DNA from: Clytia hemisphaerica
Taxonomy: Eukaryota; Cnidaria; Hydrozoa; Leptothecata; Clytiidae
Direction: 5' to 3'
DNA length: 64,000 bases
Assembly: GCA_902728285.1 (NCBI GenBank)
Contig: CACVBU010000505.1
Span: 517,437 to 581,436 of the forward strand
The translations under genes were made by a program, and so were the position numbers. Every line of letters starts with the position of its first letter. Position 1 is the first letter of the stretch. The notes below the pieces were generated by a model. It was not told where the DNA came from and searched no databases. It saw only the letters and a program-made list of their open reading frames with translations. Below, piece after piece: positions 25,003-37,600 of the stretch.

Positions 25003-25757
25003 CTTGATGCAAAATCCATAAAATAACATGGCGACCAGTGGCGACTGCTTTTTGAGATCTTTTAAAAAACCAAGAATTTGAGAATTTGACTATTACAGTT
25101 TTGAGTAAGGAAAAATGCAGTCTGTTTTTCCCTGCACAAGTTGATAAATAGCAGTGCCATTCTCAGTTTTGGATTCATTCCAAAAGGAGCACTTGAATGG
25201 TGAACATCAATTTTTCAAATTTCAACATGACTTAGTCACTCAAATCAAGACTTGGTCATTCAATTTCAATCAAGACTTGGTCATTCAATTTCAAGTCAGG
25301 ACTTAGTCACACTTTTCACACAGTTTTCATACCCAGCCTTAGCCTTGAGATCCATGATTTGATTTCTTATTCTATATACTGATGGCGAAATACATAGCAT
25401 GGTATGGGCTGAGAGTTTGAATTTCCCAGATCCTAATAACGGTTGAAAACATAGCCAATCAAATTTTGTTATTCTTTTACTGGTCACAATTTCTAAGAGA
25501 AAGTGTAACTTCCGAAATTTGGTTTTATTTTTAGTAAGTGAGGGCAGCGCTAAATTCGAATTTCCCACCGTAATTTTTTTGAGGCAGATTTGTGCCTAAC
25601 AGGTCATACCCGTCCTGTGTACATCAGATTATAAAAAATTACAGGATGGTTCTCCTGTTTAACCCAGGCTAGCTAGTAAGTTTTGCTTTTTCCTTTCAGT
25701 GTTTGCTTTTCTTGTTTGCCATTTTGCCTGGGTGTTGCCTTTTTGCACTGCTTAGGA

Positions 25758-26088
25758 TAGTCTACACAATAGACAGATCCAAGCTTTTAGGCCTTACTCT
25801 TGGTCTATAGGCACTGCTATAGGCAGCTGCTAGTGACCCCCACCGGAAATTGGTTTAAACATAATAAACAGCATCCACAAAAGATGTTTATCAATAGAGA
25901 TTTTAAATAAATGAATGTTTAAAACACAGCTGATTGGCTTAGGTTTCGAGACTCTCTATTGTTTCATTAAAACCTCAGTGCGCATGCGATTTATCTGGAG
26001 AATTTCAATATTCAAAACAAGAGCAGTGCTCATAGCCTGAAGAGTAGGAGTTTTATGCTCAAAACGAAGGAAGATATGACGTAGCCTA
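25758..26088. mobile_element. TAGTCTAC element, copy 2, 9-base target duplication
   Basis: A complete 331-base element starting TAGTCTAC and ending GTAGCCTA, flanked by perfect 9-base duplications TGCTTAGGA (25749-25757 and 26089-26097). The 9-base duplication is typical of Mutator-like transposition. No coding capacity. Confidence 0.8.
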
Positions 26089-27095
26089 TGCTTAGGACTT
26101 AACCATTTCAACTTACTTATACATTTACTTTTGATACTTTTGATGGTTTTTTTTTTGAGTCTCTCAATCATCCAATTTGGAAATCTGATGATTCACCATT
26201 TCTCTCACACTGTTTGAATCTGCTCTCCTGTAGGGATAATAATTTGGGAGCAGTGGTTCGCCCGGCAGTGTGGAAAGAAAAAGGTCAAGTTGTCTTTTAA
26301 ATTTAATTTTTGTGCAGTTTGTGATATTACAAATGTAGAATGGGAGAGAATTGAAAAGTTTAGGTCCTTCTTTAGATATTGAGCCTCTCCAAATGTTTTT
26401 GTGCTTATAATTTACTTCTTTAAGGTGGCATTTTCGTCCTAGTTTCTGGTTCCTGTAGCAGGTGATACCCCCTTTGTTATCAGAGTGAAGTTCCCCCTGT
26501 GGTCTCTAAAATCAAAATAATGGAAAATTGTTTGGACATGTGCGCAGTTGACACAACTAAACGGTGACATTTGTTTCTAGAAAAATAAAAGGGGGCACCA
26601 AAATTCTTAACTTCCTAAAATTGCCTTCCCCACCCACCGCGCTTTCTATGTATCTATATATTCAAGTAGCATTAAACATGAATGTTTATTATCACTACAT
26701 CAGGATCACGCTACTGATCCTAACTAGTAAAAGGTCTGTAAGTTAACATAAAATCTTACTTTTTATCAATGTTTATTATAAAACTTTTTCTTTTCCTTGA
26801 TGCGTATAACAAGCATAAAAGTCAACAAAAAACAAGCGAAAAAGGGCAATGAAAAAATTTTCTCTACGTAAGCACATTTTCCTTTGACCCCTCCCCTCCC
26901 CCTGTACGCAAGCATACGCTTTTGAGAAGACCCCCCTCCCCCTCTTAGTGCGTACATACTATGTGGACGGCCCCTTAAGGAGTGATAATTTAAATAAATG
27001 AAGTGAAAATGAGTACTGAGCCAAGGAACCATCCACTTGTGACTATGTTATAATTTGCCTCAGTCATCTCACATTGGTGGATTAAGATATCATTG
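26089..27095. other. Spacer, no gene seen
   Basis: Contains C-rich words around 26885-26945 (CCCCTCCCCTCCCCC) and otherwise AT-rich DNA. No supported gene. Confidence 0.35.
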
Positions 27096-28296
27096 TAGCC
27101 TGGGAATCCAAGCTCATAATCTTAGACAAAACAAAAAATACCTTACCTCACAAAGTTCTAAGATTATAGAGCTTGGTGCAGGTAGATTAGTCTGACACAG
27201 AATGTTATGAGCAGTCTGTGTGTGAACTCTTGTTGACAGACTTTCCGAACTCTGGAAACCCAGGCAAACACACATAATCAACTTACCATAAAAACTCTTT
27301 CACAAGCTTCTTTAAAGACTTTCAAAACTACTAAAAACCACATCAAAACATCAGCCACATGTATATAGACTTCCTGTTAACAGCCATTTTGTTTCTAACT
27401 AACAGTTAGTCACACTAGGAAATCTAGCTTTCTGAAAAAACAACATCAGTCATCTACAGGATACATTTCAACAACAAGGATGAGAGTTACCTGAATCAAG
27501 TTTGCAAGACAATAATAATTAAAACTAACAGTTGGAAACAAAATAAAACGTGCAGCAGCCAAAATCAACCAACTAAAATTTGTTTTGTCATTCAATTCCC
27601 GAGACAGCGCTTCGATTTTTAAGGCCTTCTTTATACGCTAAAGTAAAACAATTACGCACATGTAAATGGGTCATTGTTTGAGGTCCGGCAAAATTTCCAG
27701 GAGATAGCCTATCCGGCAGTGCGCGGATCTAGTTGGGTTCCGCCTCCCCCGTAGATCTTTTTCTTGGGAAGTTGATCTTCAAATTAGTTTTCAAGGTTGG
27801 CTTGGCTCAATTTTTTTCATCTATGGCACAAATTTTAGGCAATTTCTCAAAGTTTTTGAAAATGTTAATTTCATTAAAAAGCGCCGGGTTATTTTTTCAT
27901 GAATCCCTTTAGAAGTTTCGCGGCGCATTGTTTTGCTTGAGAGTCAAGTAAACGATATAGCGCTTTCGCAGCATTAATCTTTGATACGCATTTTGGCGGG
28001 ACGCTAGTGTGGCTAACTGACTAAATGAATCTATGTTTTCATTTTCATTTGTTTTCCTTTTTTCTGCAGAGTCAGCTTTTTCCATAGATTATGCGCGCGT
28101 GCATCGAAATGATCAAAATGTGCGCAAAAGTACTGCTAAGTAATACACCGAAAGCTGGCCAATCAGGCTGAACCTGCATTGCAGGGAAAAATCTCCCTGC
28201 AGAGGCGAGTTACCTGCGCCAAGCGTTTAAACAAGCAGCAAAAATATCATAAACTAGACTGTGATTAAAAAGTTTAATGCTTGGATTCCCAGGCTA
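27096..28296. mobile_element. TAGCCTGGGAATCCAAGC element, full copy, 9-base target duplication
   Basis: Terminal inverted repeats TAGCCTGGGAATCCAAGC, flanked by perfect 9-base duplications ATATCATTG (27087-27095, 28297-28305). It is 1,201 bases. Each end has a second internal GCTTGG/CCAAGC copy about 80-90 bases in. No transposase frame, so it is presumably mobilised by a Mutator-like enzyme. A deleted, inverted relative lies at 32628-33194. Confidence 0.85.
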
Positions 28297-28661
28297 ATAT
28301 CATTGGTGCATAACTCATTTTTGGGAAATAAAATGGTAAGTTCATGAAAAAACGATCATAGAACTTAAAATTACTTTTTGTGAGTATAATATAAGTAAGG
28401 TTTGTAAATTATCTTACCACCGTTGAAGGTATCATTCATTGACATTGCGCTTGCCATTTTCGAGTTAGAAGTCTTGTAAAATCTTTAATATCTTTAATAA
28501 ATCCTAAGTATTTCTTAGTAGGTCTTGATTGTAGGGTGTCCTCGTGTTGAAAAAGATCATATGATTTATGATTGTGTTAGACATTAGAATTGTTTTTCAT
28601 GAAATTCCATGAATTAAAAAACAGCGCACCATTGAAGTTACCAATGAGGGTTATTTTTCAA

Positions 28662-30480
28662 GGCATACTGTAAAACCCGGACCTTAGACCCTGACCCCAG
28701 ACCCTATTTCGGACCCAAGATCGGACCTCAAATCGGATTGGACCCTAATTCGGACCCCAAATCGGACCCCAAATCGGACCCCTATCTAAAAAAGTCGGAC
28801 CCCGATCTAAAAAAGTCGGACCCCTTATCTAAAAAAGTCGGACCCCGATCTTAAAAAGTCGGACCCCCGATCTAAAAAACCGGACCCATCCATATGGGGC
28901 GCTAATTTAAAGCGGAAATAAATCGCCGAAGTGGCCGGCTATGGCAGGTTATTTTGAGTTTGCCGTCAGGTAGATGTTATATCGGATGGCCAATCGTCAC
29001 CTTGTTTTCTTTCCTATCTCTTATCCTATTTTTCTCTTTTCTGACTGTCTGAGTTTCTGAGACTTAGTTTCTCATTTCTGACTGAGTTTTCATACCTGTC
29101 AATCATTTGTCCATCAATTTCGACCAGTTTAATTTTCGCACCGAGTGGGATTCGAACCACCACCAAAGAAAGACCTTCAAATTCGGAAGCCAGCGCTCTA
29201 TCCGTTGAGCCATCGCCGCACAGCAAATCCACGCAATTCATAACATATTATACCGAACTGGCAAAAGACGGGGGTAATATTATTATAATATGGGTAACAG
29301 TACCCCTTTTTTAAACCTGACTGAAATTCGAGCCGTTACTAGCAACCCTGCGGGGCCCAAGGCGCCGAGTATGCACCCGGCACAATGACAAGCCGTTACT
29401 AGCAACCCTGACCCTACCTAACCCCCGGAAAAGTGACTATCAGCGATCCGTGGATAAAAAAATAAAATAAAAAAGTGACTATTGGCCATCCGATATAAGA
29501 GCATCCGTGTTACTCACTCTAGCCGCTCCGTAACGGATTTGCTAAAGTCCCGCCCGGCAGATTGTTTTTTGTAGGTGAATTGCCGGGACTCTAGCCAGTC
29601 CGTCGCGGAGCGGCGGCTAGAGTAACGGCACCTTTTTAAATTTGGCAAAACTAAACAGATTTTTCATCTTTATGGACGTGCTAGATCAGATGGCCGAGTG
29701 GATAAAGGAAGAAGAAACCCAATCTCTGGACAACTTTTGAATATAAGGAGTTCGAGACGACCCAGGTGACCTTTTCTTCTGAGGGTAGTAACATTTCCTC
29801 AGTAAAAAAGATCTTTCATGAGATAGAACCATGTGCATGGCAGTTCATGGCGATGATGGATTTCAATGTACTCTGTTTGTGTGGACAAATGCGCATATGA
29901 CCTGCCGGTACGCTATAGCCACAATTTAGTCAAAGTCACGGCAGATCGAATGTGTTAAAAGTCACACGGTAGATCAATGCTGACGTCACATTTGACCTGC
30001 CGGTATTCCTTCTCAGTAGCTAGAGTCACGACAAGATCATGATCAAAACAGTAAGATTTCACTCTAGGGTTTTTTCTTAACCTGCCGGTACTTTAGCTAC
30101 CCTGAGTATCAGAGGTTTGAGTTTTCAAAGAGAAATTATTCGCGCTGTGATACTCACGGTATACTTTAGCTTGGTCTTAGTGGATTCGTTAGTGTAGCGG
30201 CATGTTAAAAGTAACCTGCTGGGACTGTGTAGACACAGCGGAAGAGACTGTAGTGTAGACCAACGCAAACAAGGTCCGACTTTTTTAGATAGGGGTCCGA
30301 GTTTTTTAGATAGGGGTCGGACTTTTTTAGATAGGGGTCCGACTTTTTAAGATCGGGGTCCGACTTTTTTAGATCGGGGTCCGATTTGGGTCTGAATTAG
30401 GGTCCGATTTGAGGTCCTTGGGTCCGAAATAGGGTCTGGGGTCAGGGCCCAAGATCCGGGTCCAACTTTTACAGTATGCC
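28662..30480. mobile_element. GGCATACTGTAAAA element, 9-base target duplication
   Basis: Ends GGCATACTGTAAAACCCGGA and its near-complement, flanked by perfect 9-base duplications ATTTTTCAA (28653-28661, 30481-30489). The roughly 200-base subterminal regions are inverted arrays of 'GTCGGACCCCGATCTAAAAAA' type units. The interior carries two tRNA-like segments and a repeated GCCGTTACTAGCAACCCTG. It is 1,819 bases with no transposase. Confidence 0.85.
29137..29221 (-). repeat. tRNA-like segment (SINE head or pseudo-tRNA)
   Basis: Reading leftward it starts GCGGCGATGGCTCAACGGAT (A-box-like), then GAGCGCTGGC, and GGTTCGAATCC (a near-perfect B box). The acceptor stem has mismatches and the variable region is over-long, so it is unlikely to be a working tRNA. 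It lies inside the GGCATACTG element. A more degenerate tRNA-like stretch (GATGGCCGAGTGGATAAAGG) is at about 29690. Confidence 0.5.
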
Positions 30481-30489
30481 ATTTTTCAA

Positions 30490-32107
30490 AAGGGTAATCG
30501 AAACCAAAACCAAAATGAATCTAGCGAGAGACAGCTGGCACCGGACGGAGTAACCTATATTCCGAGATCGCACTACTACAACATACGGTTAAGCTCAAAG
30601 GATCTCTACGCGTAATTATATATTGTATGATTCAAAATTACAGTCAGGCTGGGCACGACAGGAAATCTTAACGACCGGATCTGACCGGATCGTGATTATT
30701 ATTCTGTAAAGGTTGTATCTTTCATTCTTTTTCTTTAATGTTTGATTTATTCGATTTATTGAATTATGGGGGATAGGGGGTCCTACTGTTCTGAAATATA
30801 TTGTTGTATAAATAGTTGCAGAACATACAGTGGATGAGCCAATTGGAGCCCACTACTAACTGCGCATGCATTCTTTAAAACCGTTGGTTGACCGTTTAGT
30901 TAGTGGTTAAATAGAATAGCGTTAAGAACTAAGGGGAATGAATCGCCAGGGGTGGTACAGTCACTTTCGGTCGGGGTTGTGGGTGGCAAAATACTTTGTT
31001 CTTTATTGTCGTTTTTTCCATTTTTTATCATTATTTGTCGTTTACCAGTGGCAGTGATCGTAGTCAAAAATAAAAGGGGTAAATGTGACATTTCAAACTA
31101 GTATCCATTTGTGGCTGTGTAGGTTGGGTTTTTGAGGTTACCCTTAGGTTAGGTGATTGATTTAGGAGCTACCCGCTAAGGGCAAACAATTTTTTAAAGA
31201 AAACACGGAATTTTGAGGTTGCTCCAAACTAAGGCTATAGTCAAAAACTCAATGTTGGATTTTTGAGGTTCCAAAATCGAGGCTACCTTTTCTAAAGTCA
31301 ATATCTTTACTATTACAGGGCAGATTATGATAAAATTTCATATCTAGAAAGCTAAAATTTTAATTTTTTGTTTGTTCAATGAGGTCACCTTCCTAGGAAT
31401 GTTGTGAAAATGAGGTTACCAAAATGAGATGACTTGTAAAAAGTCAGGTGAATGACTTGTTAAGTCAAATGAGATATTATTTTCTATCATTTTAACTGGA
31501 AATAAAATAATGTGACCTGTTAACATCTTTCCTCACATGAAAAGATAAAGTTACAAGTCAATTATGTTGAGTTTTTGAGGTTACTTCATTGACACTATTT
31601 ATGTTTTATGTTGTAGCAAGATGAACTCCATCTTGCTATGATGTTCATTTTTTTAAACGTAAAACAATAATATCTAGATTCTGTAGATTAGTCTCATACC
31701 CTTTGCTAGTTATTGGCAAAGCTCTCTCTTCTCAAAGGAATAGTCTGAGACTTTGAAAAATGTAGGTGTTATGAGGTTACTGCACTTCCATTTGAAAGTA
31801 AAAGACTTTAACATTTACATTTACAACAGGGGTGTACAGGGAATGTTTCTTCTTTTTTTTCTAGCACCCAATTATTTTAGAGTAACCCAGAGTAACCTCG
31901 ATTTGGCAACATTTTGTCTTATAGTTGTTATGTTATATTTTGATCAATAATTAGGAAAGGTACTATATTGTTCCCATATGCAATCATAGCAAAATTCTAA
32001 TAGGTGTATGATGATAATGCAAAGGTTTATTTGATTTTTCACAAGGTAACCTCAAAATTCCAACAAGATAACGATTCTAACTATTGAATAATTATTCAAA
32101 ATGCTAA
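30490..32107. other. Spacer with dispersed repeat fragments
   Basis: Around 30960-31040 there is a GGTCGGGGTTGTGGGTGGC fragment shared with 11.2 kb and 54.3 kb. From 31100 to 31450 a motif TTTTTGAGGTTAC recurs, and its complement recurs at 33670-33750, hinting at an older outer inverted-repeat element around 31.1-33.8 kb. No gene seen. Confidence 0.4.
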
Positions 32108-33618
32108 CAAATTTGACGGTTGGTTCGAAACGCAGGAGACAGGACGCAGGTCATACAAACTACAGACCGGAAAATTGTAACACACTTGTAACATATAATG
32201 TATAAAATGTTTCTAAAAACATTATACGCAATGGAAAATTATATATTATACGAAATACGCTATTTAAAAGATTTTTAAATGACAAGCCATCAATCCTAAA
32301 TATTGACAAAATGACATTTAAATTATGTAAATGATGACGCTAGCACAAAATACAAGGTGTCTACATCAGTTTACAACAAAATGTTTTTTCATGCTCAATA
32401 GAATGCTGATGGTGCAAGTAGATATAGATTTATATATTTTGAAAACAATAAATGCTCCAAAGAGAGCTGTTTTAGAGATATGAAAATAGTGACGTCATTT
32501 TCATCAAAAATACGAGATAGGGAATGAAAATATTGATATATTAATAAAATACAAACCTTTGACTCTATTTTAGTTAATTTTTGTTATCATACCCAAGGTG
32601 ATACAGGAGATATAATGAGATATGATATAGCCTGGGAATCCAAGCGTTAAACTTTTTTCACAGTCTAGTTTATGATATTTTTGCTGCTGGTTTAACGCTT
32701 GGTGCAGGTAACTCGCCTGCAGGGAGATTTTTCCCTGCAATGCAGGTTCGGCCTGATTGGCCAGCTTTCGGCGTATTACTTAGCAGTACTTTCGCGCGCA
32801 TTTTGATAATTTCGATGCGCGTGCATAATTTATGGAAAAAGCTGACTCTGCAGAAAAAAGGAAAACAAATGAAAATGAAAACATAGATTCATTTCGAAAC
32901 AAAATGGCTGTTGGCTGGAAGTCTAAATACGTGTGGCTGATGTTTTGATGTGGTTTTTAGTAGTTTTGAAAGTCTTTAGAGCTTGTGAAAGAGTTTATAT
33001 GGTAAGTTGATTATGTGTGTTTGCCTGGGTTTCCAAAGTTCAGCAAGTTTGTCAACAAGGATTCACACACAGACTGTTTATAACATTCTGTGTCAGACTA
33101 ATCTACCTGCACCAAGCTCTATAATTTTAGAACTTTGTGAGGTGAGGTATTTTTTGTTTTTTTTCTAAGATTATGAGCTTGGATTCCCAGGCTAGATATG
33201 ATATAGCGATTGTGAAATAGCTATTTTCCTGTCGGGGCTGTTTAAAGATGAGATAAATATTTTTAACACATGTATTTTGTGTATAACATATATGTAACAT
33301 GTCAATGACATTGAAAAGATAACTGCTACTATACATGCGTGATTTATGTGTAATATATAATACAAGTATTACAGGTCCGTTTTATACACGGCACAAAATG
33401 CAAAAGCACGTGGCAAGCATGTGGATAGATTTTGACCTTTAAAAAGGTTCTAGACCAATAAAATACCTTCAAAATGATATTTCTAACAATTACAAGTGTT
33501 TTTCAAACATTTTCTTTGTCTTTTACGGCAATTAAAGCTGACCTGTCAGCACTGACATGCGTCCTGTGTCCTGCCTCCTGGGTCCTGTGTCCTGCGTTTC
33601 GAACCAACCGCAAATTTG
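32108..33618. mobile_element. Inverted-repeat element with GACCTGTG/CAGGACGCAGG ends, copy 2
   Basis: Ends CAAATTTG-(A)-CGGTTGGTTCGAA and complement, followed by GCAGGAGACAGGACGCAGG minisatellite words at both ends. The interior matches 19407-20321. It is split by the TAGCCTGGG element at 32628-33194; comparison with copy 1 shows the uninterrupted site. Confidence 0.75.
32628..33194. mobile_element. TAGCCTGGGAATCCAAGC element, short copy, nested
   Basis: 567 bases, same 18-base ends as the 27.1 kb copy but inverted relative to it and lacking about 630 internal bases. Perfect 9-base duplications GATATGATA (32619-32627, 33195-33203) lie inside the host element. Confidence 0.88.
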
Positions 33619-34654
33619 ATTAATTTTTCACAGATAAAGTTGATTTAATGGCAAATTTGTTTAAAAAGTAAACCTCAAATATCCAACATTCTGTTGAATA
33701 TTTCGCCCACATGTTTTGATATGTTGTTGATTGAGGTTTTTTTTGACTATGATCCAGTATGGATTTCGTGTAACGTTTTTAGCGCATTGGCGTAAGGGTA
33801 CTTACAAAGATTGTTTGATTTTCAGTTGACATAAAGTAATAATTCCAGCTCGGCGTGAATGACTCCATAATCCATCGATTTTTAGCTTTCATTTGGCTAA
33901 ATTTGCATTTGCTCGCATCAATTTATTAATCATGTTGGCGCATGCGCCTCTTTTCCCATCTTGCACCCTTATTGAAAAATTGAATGTTGGTACAAAAGAA
34001 ATTTTGCTTGGCGCGAGGCTTGCTGTACAGAAAAATATCTTTGGCGCGAGATTTCGTAGAATCCATACTGGGTCGTTTATTGACTATTGTCGTTTTTATT
34101 TGTTTCTCGTTTTTTCTTCGTTCTTTCATAGTCTCTTGCTTTATGGTGGTCTCATTTTGGCACTTCCACTCCCTCAGAAGGTCAGGGGACCAGAGAAACC
34201 AGACGTAATTAATTGAACAGTTCGATTACCGAACTAATCAAACTTTGTCAAATTTAATCGAACGACAAAAGTTCGATTAAATTCTTTTACAAATCGAACT
34301 TTTCAAAAGTTGCTAAAATTGTGAGTATTCGATTAAGTTCAATAAAACATATTAGGTTCAACAAAGTTCGACAACGAGAAATGTTTGACAAATTCGATAA
34401 AAAACTCCGTTCGATAAAGTTCGACAACAAGAAAGGTAAGACAAATTTGACAAAAAACTCATATTTGCTCGGAAAAAAGATTACTCTTAGGTTCCAAATA
34501 AACAGGCCCCCTCGCTTCGTTAATTTTTTGAAAATTTTCCAAAATATGCTTTCTTTTCTGCATTGCCAGAAAAGGGCTAAATTAACTGCAGGTCGCTTCA
34601 GGGTTATGGAATCTTGGGGAGGCTGAGTGTTGGAATTCCTTAAAACATGTTTAA
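33619..34654. other. Spacer, no gene seen
   Basis: Contains a stretch of AAAGTTCGATAAA-type reiteration at 34210-34440 and an orphan TTACTCTTAGGTTCCAAATA end at 34484-34510. The plus frame at 33893-34216 has no recognisable protein features. Confidence 0.4.
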
Positions 34655-37600
34655 AGGGGACGTCAGCTTTGGGATATCATTTTTACCATTTTTTTTGAGA
34701 AGATACCTACGATGAAAAAAAAGATTGCAAAAAGAACGAACAAAAAATCTTTTTTTTTGGCTGAGTTATTCAAATTTTAATTTCTATTGTTTTGACTCTA
34801 CGATGGAGAAAATAAATGAAGGAGAGTAAATTTGTGACGTAGATAAGGTGTTTCTGTTTCCCCTCCTCTTTCTTTTAATAACAAATCTCTCCGAATAACT
34901 CACAAATATCTGATCTTTTTCGCCAGTGATTTCTAGAACCCCAGTGGGCACAGGACGTCCTATGGACGTCCTTAGAAAGTCCATTTTGGACGGGAGGACG
35001 TCCGGCGGAGACGTCTATTAGACGTTCTATGGACGTGCAAAATGAAGTCATATCCGTCCGTCCGATTTCGGTCCGAATAAGACGTCCTTATTTGACGCGA
35101 AGTGGACGCTATTTGGACTGAAGGACGTTTTACAGACTTCATTTAGATGCAAGTACGAGTGAGTGACTTCATTACTTTGACCTTTTTACAGAGTTCATTT
35201 AAATGTCAAACTTTTTCATTGGAAGGTTTTATAGTCAGCTTTCCTCTTTAAAGCATTAAAAAATTCTCTTACGGCCTTTTTAATTTTGTTGAGTATTTAT
35301 GTTTCTTTTCAAAAGAATTTCAATTTCAATTTCTGTAATTGAATTATTCCAAGTTGACAATATCACTTAATATCACTAAATTCAGTTAGTTTTTTCTCGT
35401 CAACACAACAACAAAGGTATTAGAAAAGTAACAAAATTAGGTTTTATACTTTGTCGAATATATTATCTTCTGAAGCAAACAACTGAAACAAGTATCGTAA
35501 CAGGGTGGAAAAAAACTACGTACAAATTTTACGCCTTGATAAAATATATATAATACTTTTGATTCGTGTTGTACAAGATAATGAAATGTTTTGAAAGCTA
35601 AGTGCCCATTCTTAACTAGTTAAAAAAAAGTCTAATAACAGTCTTTAACTTCTACTTTGGTTATCACTTTTTCCTTCAAGTCGACGAGGGATGAAATCGA
35701 CGTTGGAAAGTTCTTTCTTCTTCATGCACAACCTTGAAAGGAGAACAACAATTTATGAAAATGATTACAAATAGTTTGATAAAATCAAACAAGGAATGTC
35801 TTTTATTTGAGGATAATTATTGACTGTAATCCTCCTCAAAGAAGTGTGCCAAAATAACTTATAAATCTATGGGATACAGGGGAGTTAGTTTGTCACAGTT
35901 GTTAGGAGAGACTAATCTACAAAGCAAGTTTTTTGAGATCATAATGTGAGCTCCATTTCACCTTTCTTGATATAAATTGAGGGAACAGGTGCCTCCCTTG
36001 AAAGGTTTTGCCCAAAATCTTGGTACTTAATAAAGGGGGTATTTAGAAACTATGATCCCAATTTGATGGATGAATCTAAGGTTTACCTGTAACATGTTGA
36101 TGATATTTTGGTTCAGCTGGACTGACGAGTTAGATTTATCCAATAGTGTTGATCGAATCTGGAAAACAAAATGAGGAAAGAAAAGTTTTGATTTTGGGAA
36201 AAAGTAGAAAAACCCTTAAAAACGTCTATAAATGTTTTTAGCTCTTTTTTATAATAGATAGTAATGAAACTACAAAAATTTAAGAACAATGCTATGCTGA
36301 AATTGAATTGCAAGGAATGCAAGAGTAAAATTGGGTAAAGAGCCTAAAATATTTTAATCTTGTCCTAAAATAAAAACAGGATGCAGGGTTGAGGGTCAAG
36401 AAACCAAAAAACTCTAATCTAATGTTAACTCGATTACCTCCTTCATTTCATTCCTAAGTGGTTAAGAATTTTTCACCGGATCACTGAAACAGGGGTGTAT
36501 TCGTCAATAATAAAGTTGACTTGTGGTACCTAAAACACACCAAAGAATGGCATACCTTCCTTTGAACAATCAGTTATTTTTGCATTTTCCAGAGGACCAG
36601 TAGGGTGGGTACCTGAAAGGTAAAATAACAGTCAATCAGGGTATTCTGATATGAATGAAGCTTTTAAGTTTCTCAAAGAAAACCCATACACAACACCACA
36701 CGACGCTTTTTTGATTAAATAATAACGCCTTTTGATCGAAAATCTTTCTCTGGTTTTGTCTTCCTCAACAATGGTGGGTTGTTGTCAACTAATCAAAAGT
36801 CACAGTTATTGCAAGTCTCCGGTCCCTTTTTGAACAAAATACTTTTGTCTCCTCTGTTGTTCCTTCAAAAAAAAAGAAATTTGTATTTCCCAAAGAACTT
36901 ATCGAAACGTTAATTTTCAGAATTTTCTAGCCAATTATTAAAGAAAAGATCGTCTTGGAAATTTCACTCACCTGAAAATGATCAATCTATAGTCTTTGCT
37001 CCATCTTTTCAGCATAAGCTCCTTAAAAATGAAAGTGGCAAAAATAATAATCTTATCCCAACATTTTATAAACTGAAGAGCACCACATCATGCTTCGCTC
37101 ACAATAAAGTTTCAATAAAAAGAATCAAAACAAAACATTCGAAATTTGGCGATTCGAATGTTCAAAGCGAATTTCGTATTCGAATGTTTTAAAAAAAAGA
37201 ACGTCTCTAAATCAAAACATTCGAAATGCACTTTAGAGAAAATATTTTTCTAAAAATTGAAAAGGCCAAACGCTAGCTAATTAAACCAAATTAAAAATGC
37301 CTAAAAAACACAAACTACAGAGACAAACGTTTTGAGAAAAGAAGGCCTTCTTTTATTGCCTATCTCAAGAAGTCTTGATTTCTTGTGTCTAATTGTTTGC
37401 AAAATAGAATGAAAAGCTTAAACCAAAAGTCGAAAGAGAACACTCAAAACTTCGAAATGGAAAATGAACGGTGGACAAAATCAGCGGTGGAAGAAAAAAC
37501 CAGGATGTTCAGAAACCAAAATGCAACAAGAAACAAATTTTCTTTAGAGCGCTAGGTTTGCGAGCCTGTGTTACGTTACACTACTGTATGAAAACAAACA

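Noticed and set aside
29137..29221. Functional tRNA gene
   Set aside because: B box is good but the acceptor stem is mismatched and the variable region too long; it lies inside a transposon, so a SINE head or pseudo-tRNA is more likely.
36549..37030. Further exons upstream of the exon-like pair in the CCCAGTGGG element
   Set aside because: Stretches with splice-like borders at 36.55 and 36.96 kb do not fit the phase of the downstream pair or hit stops.
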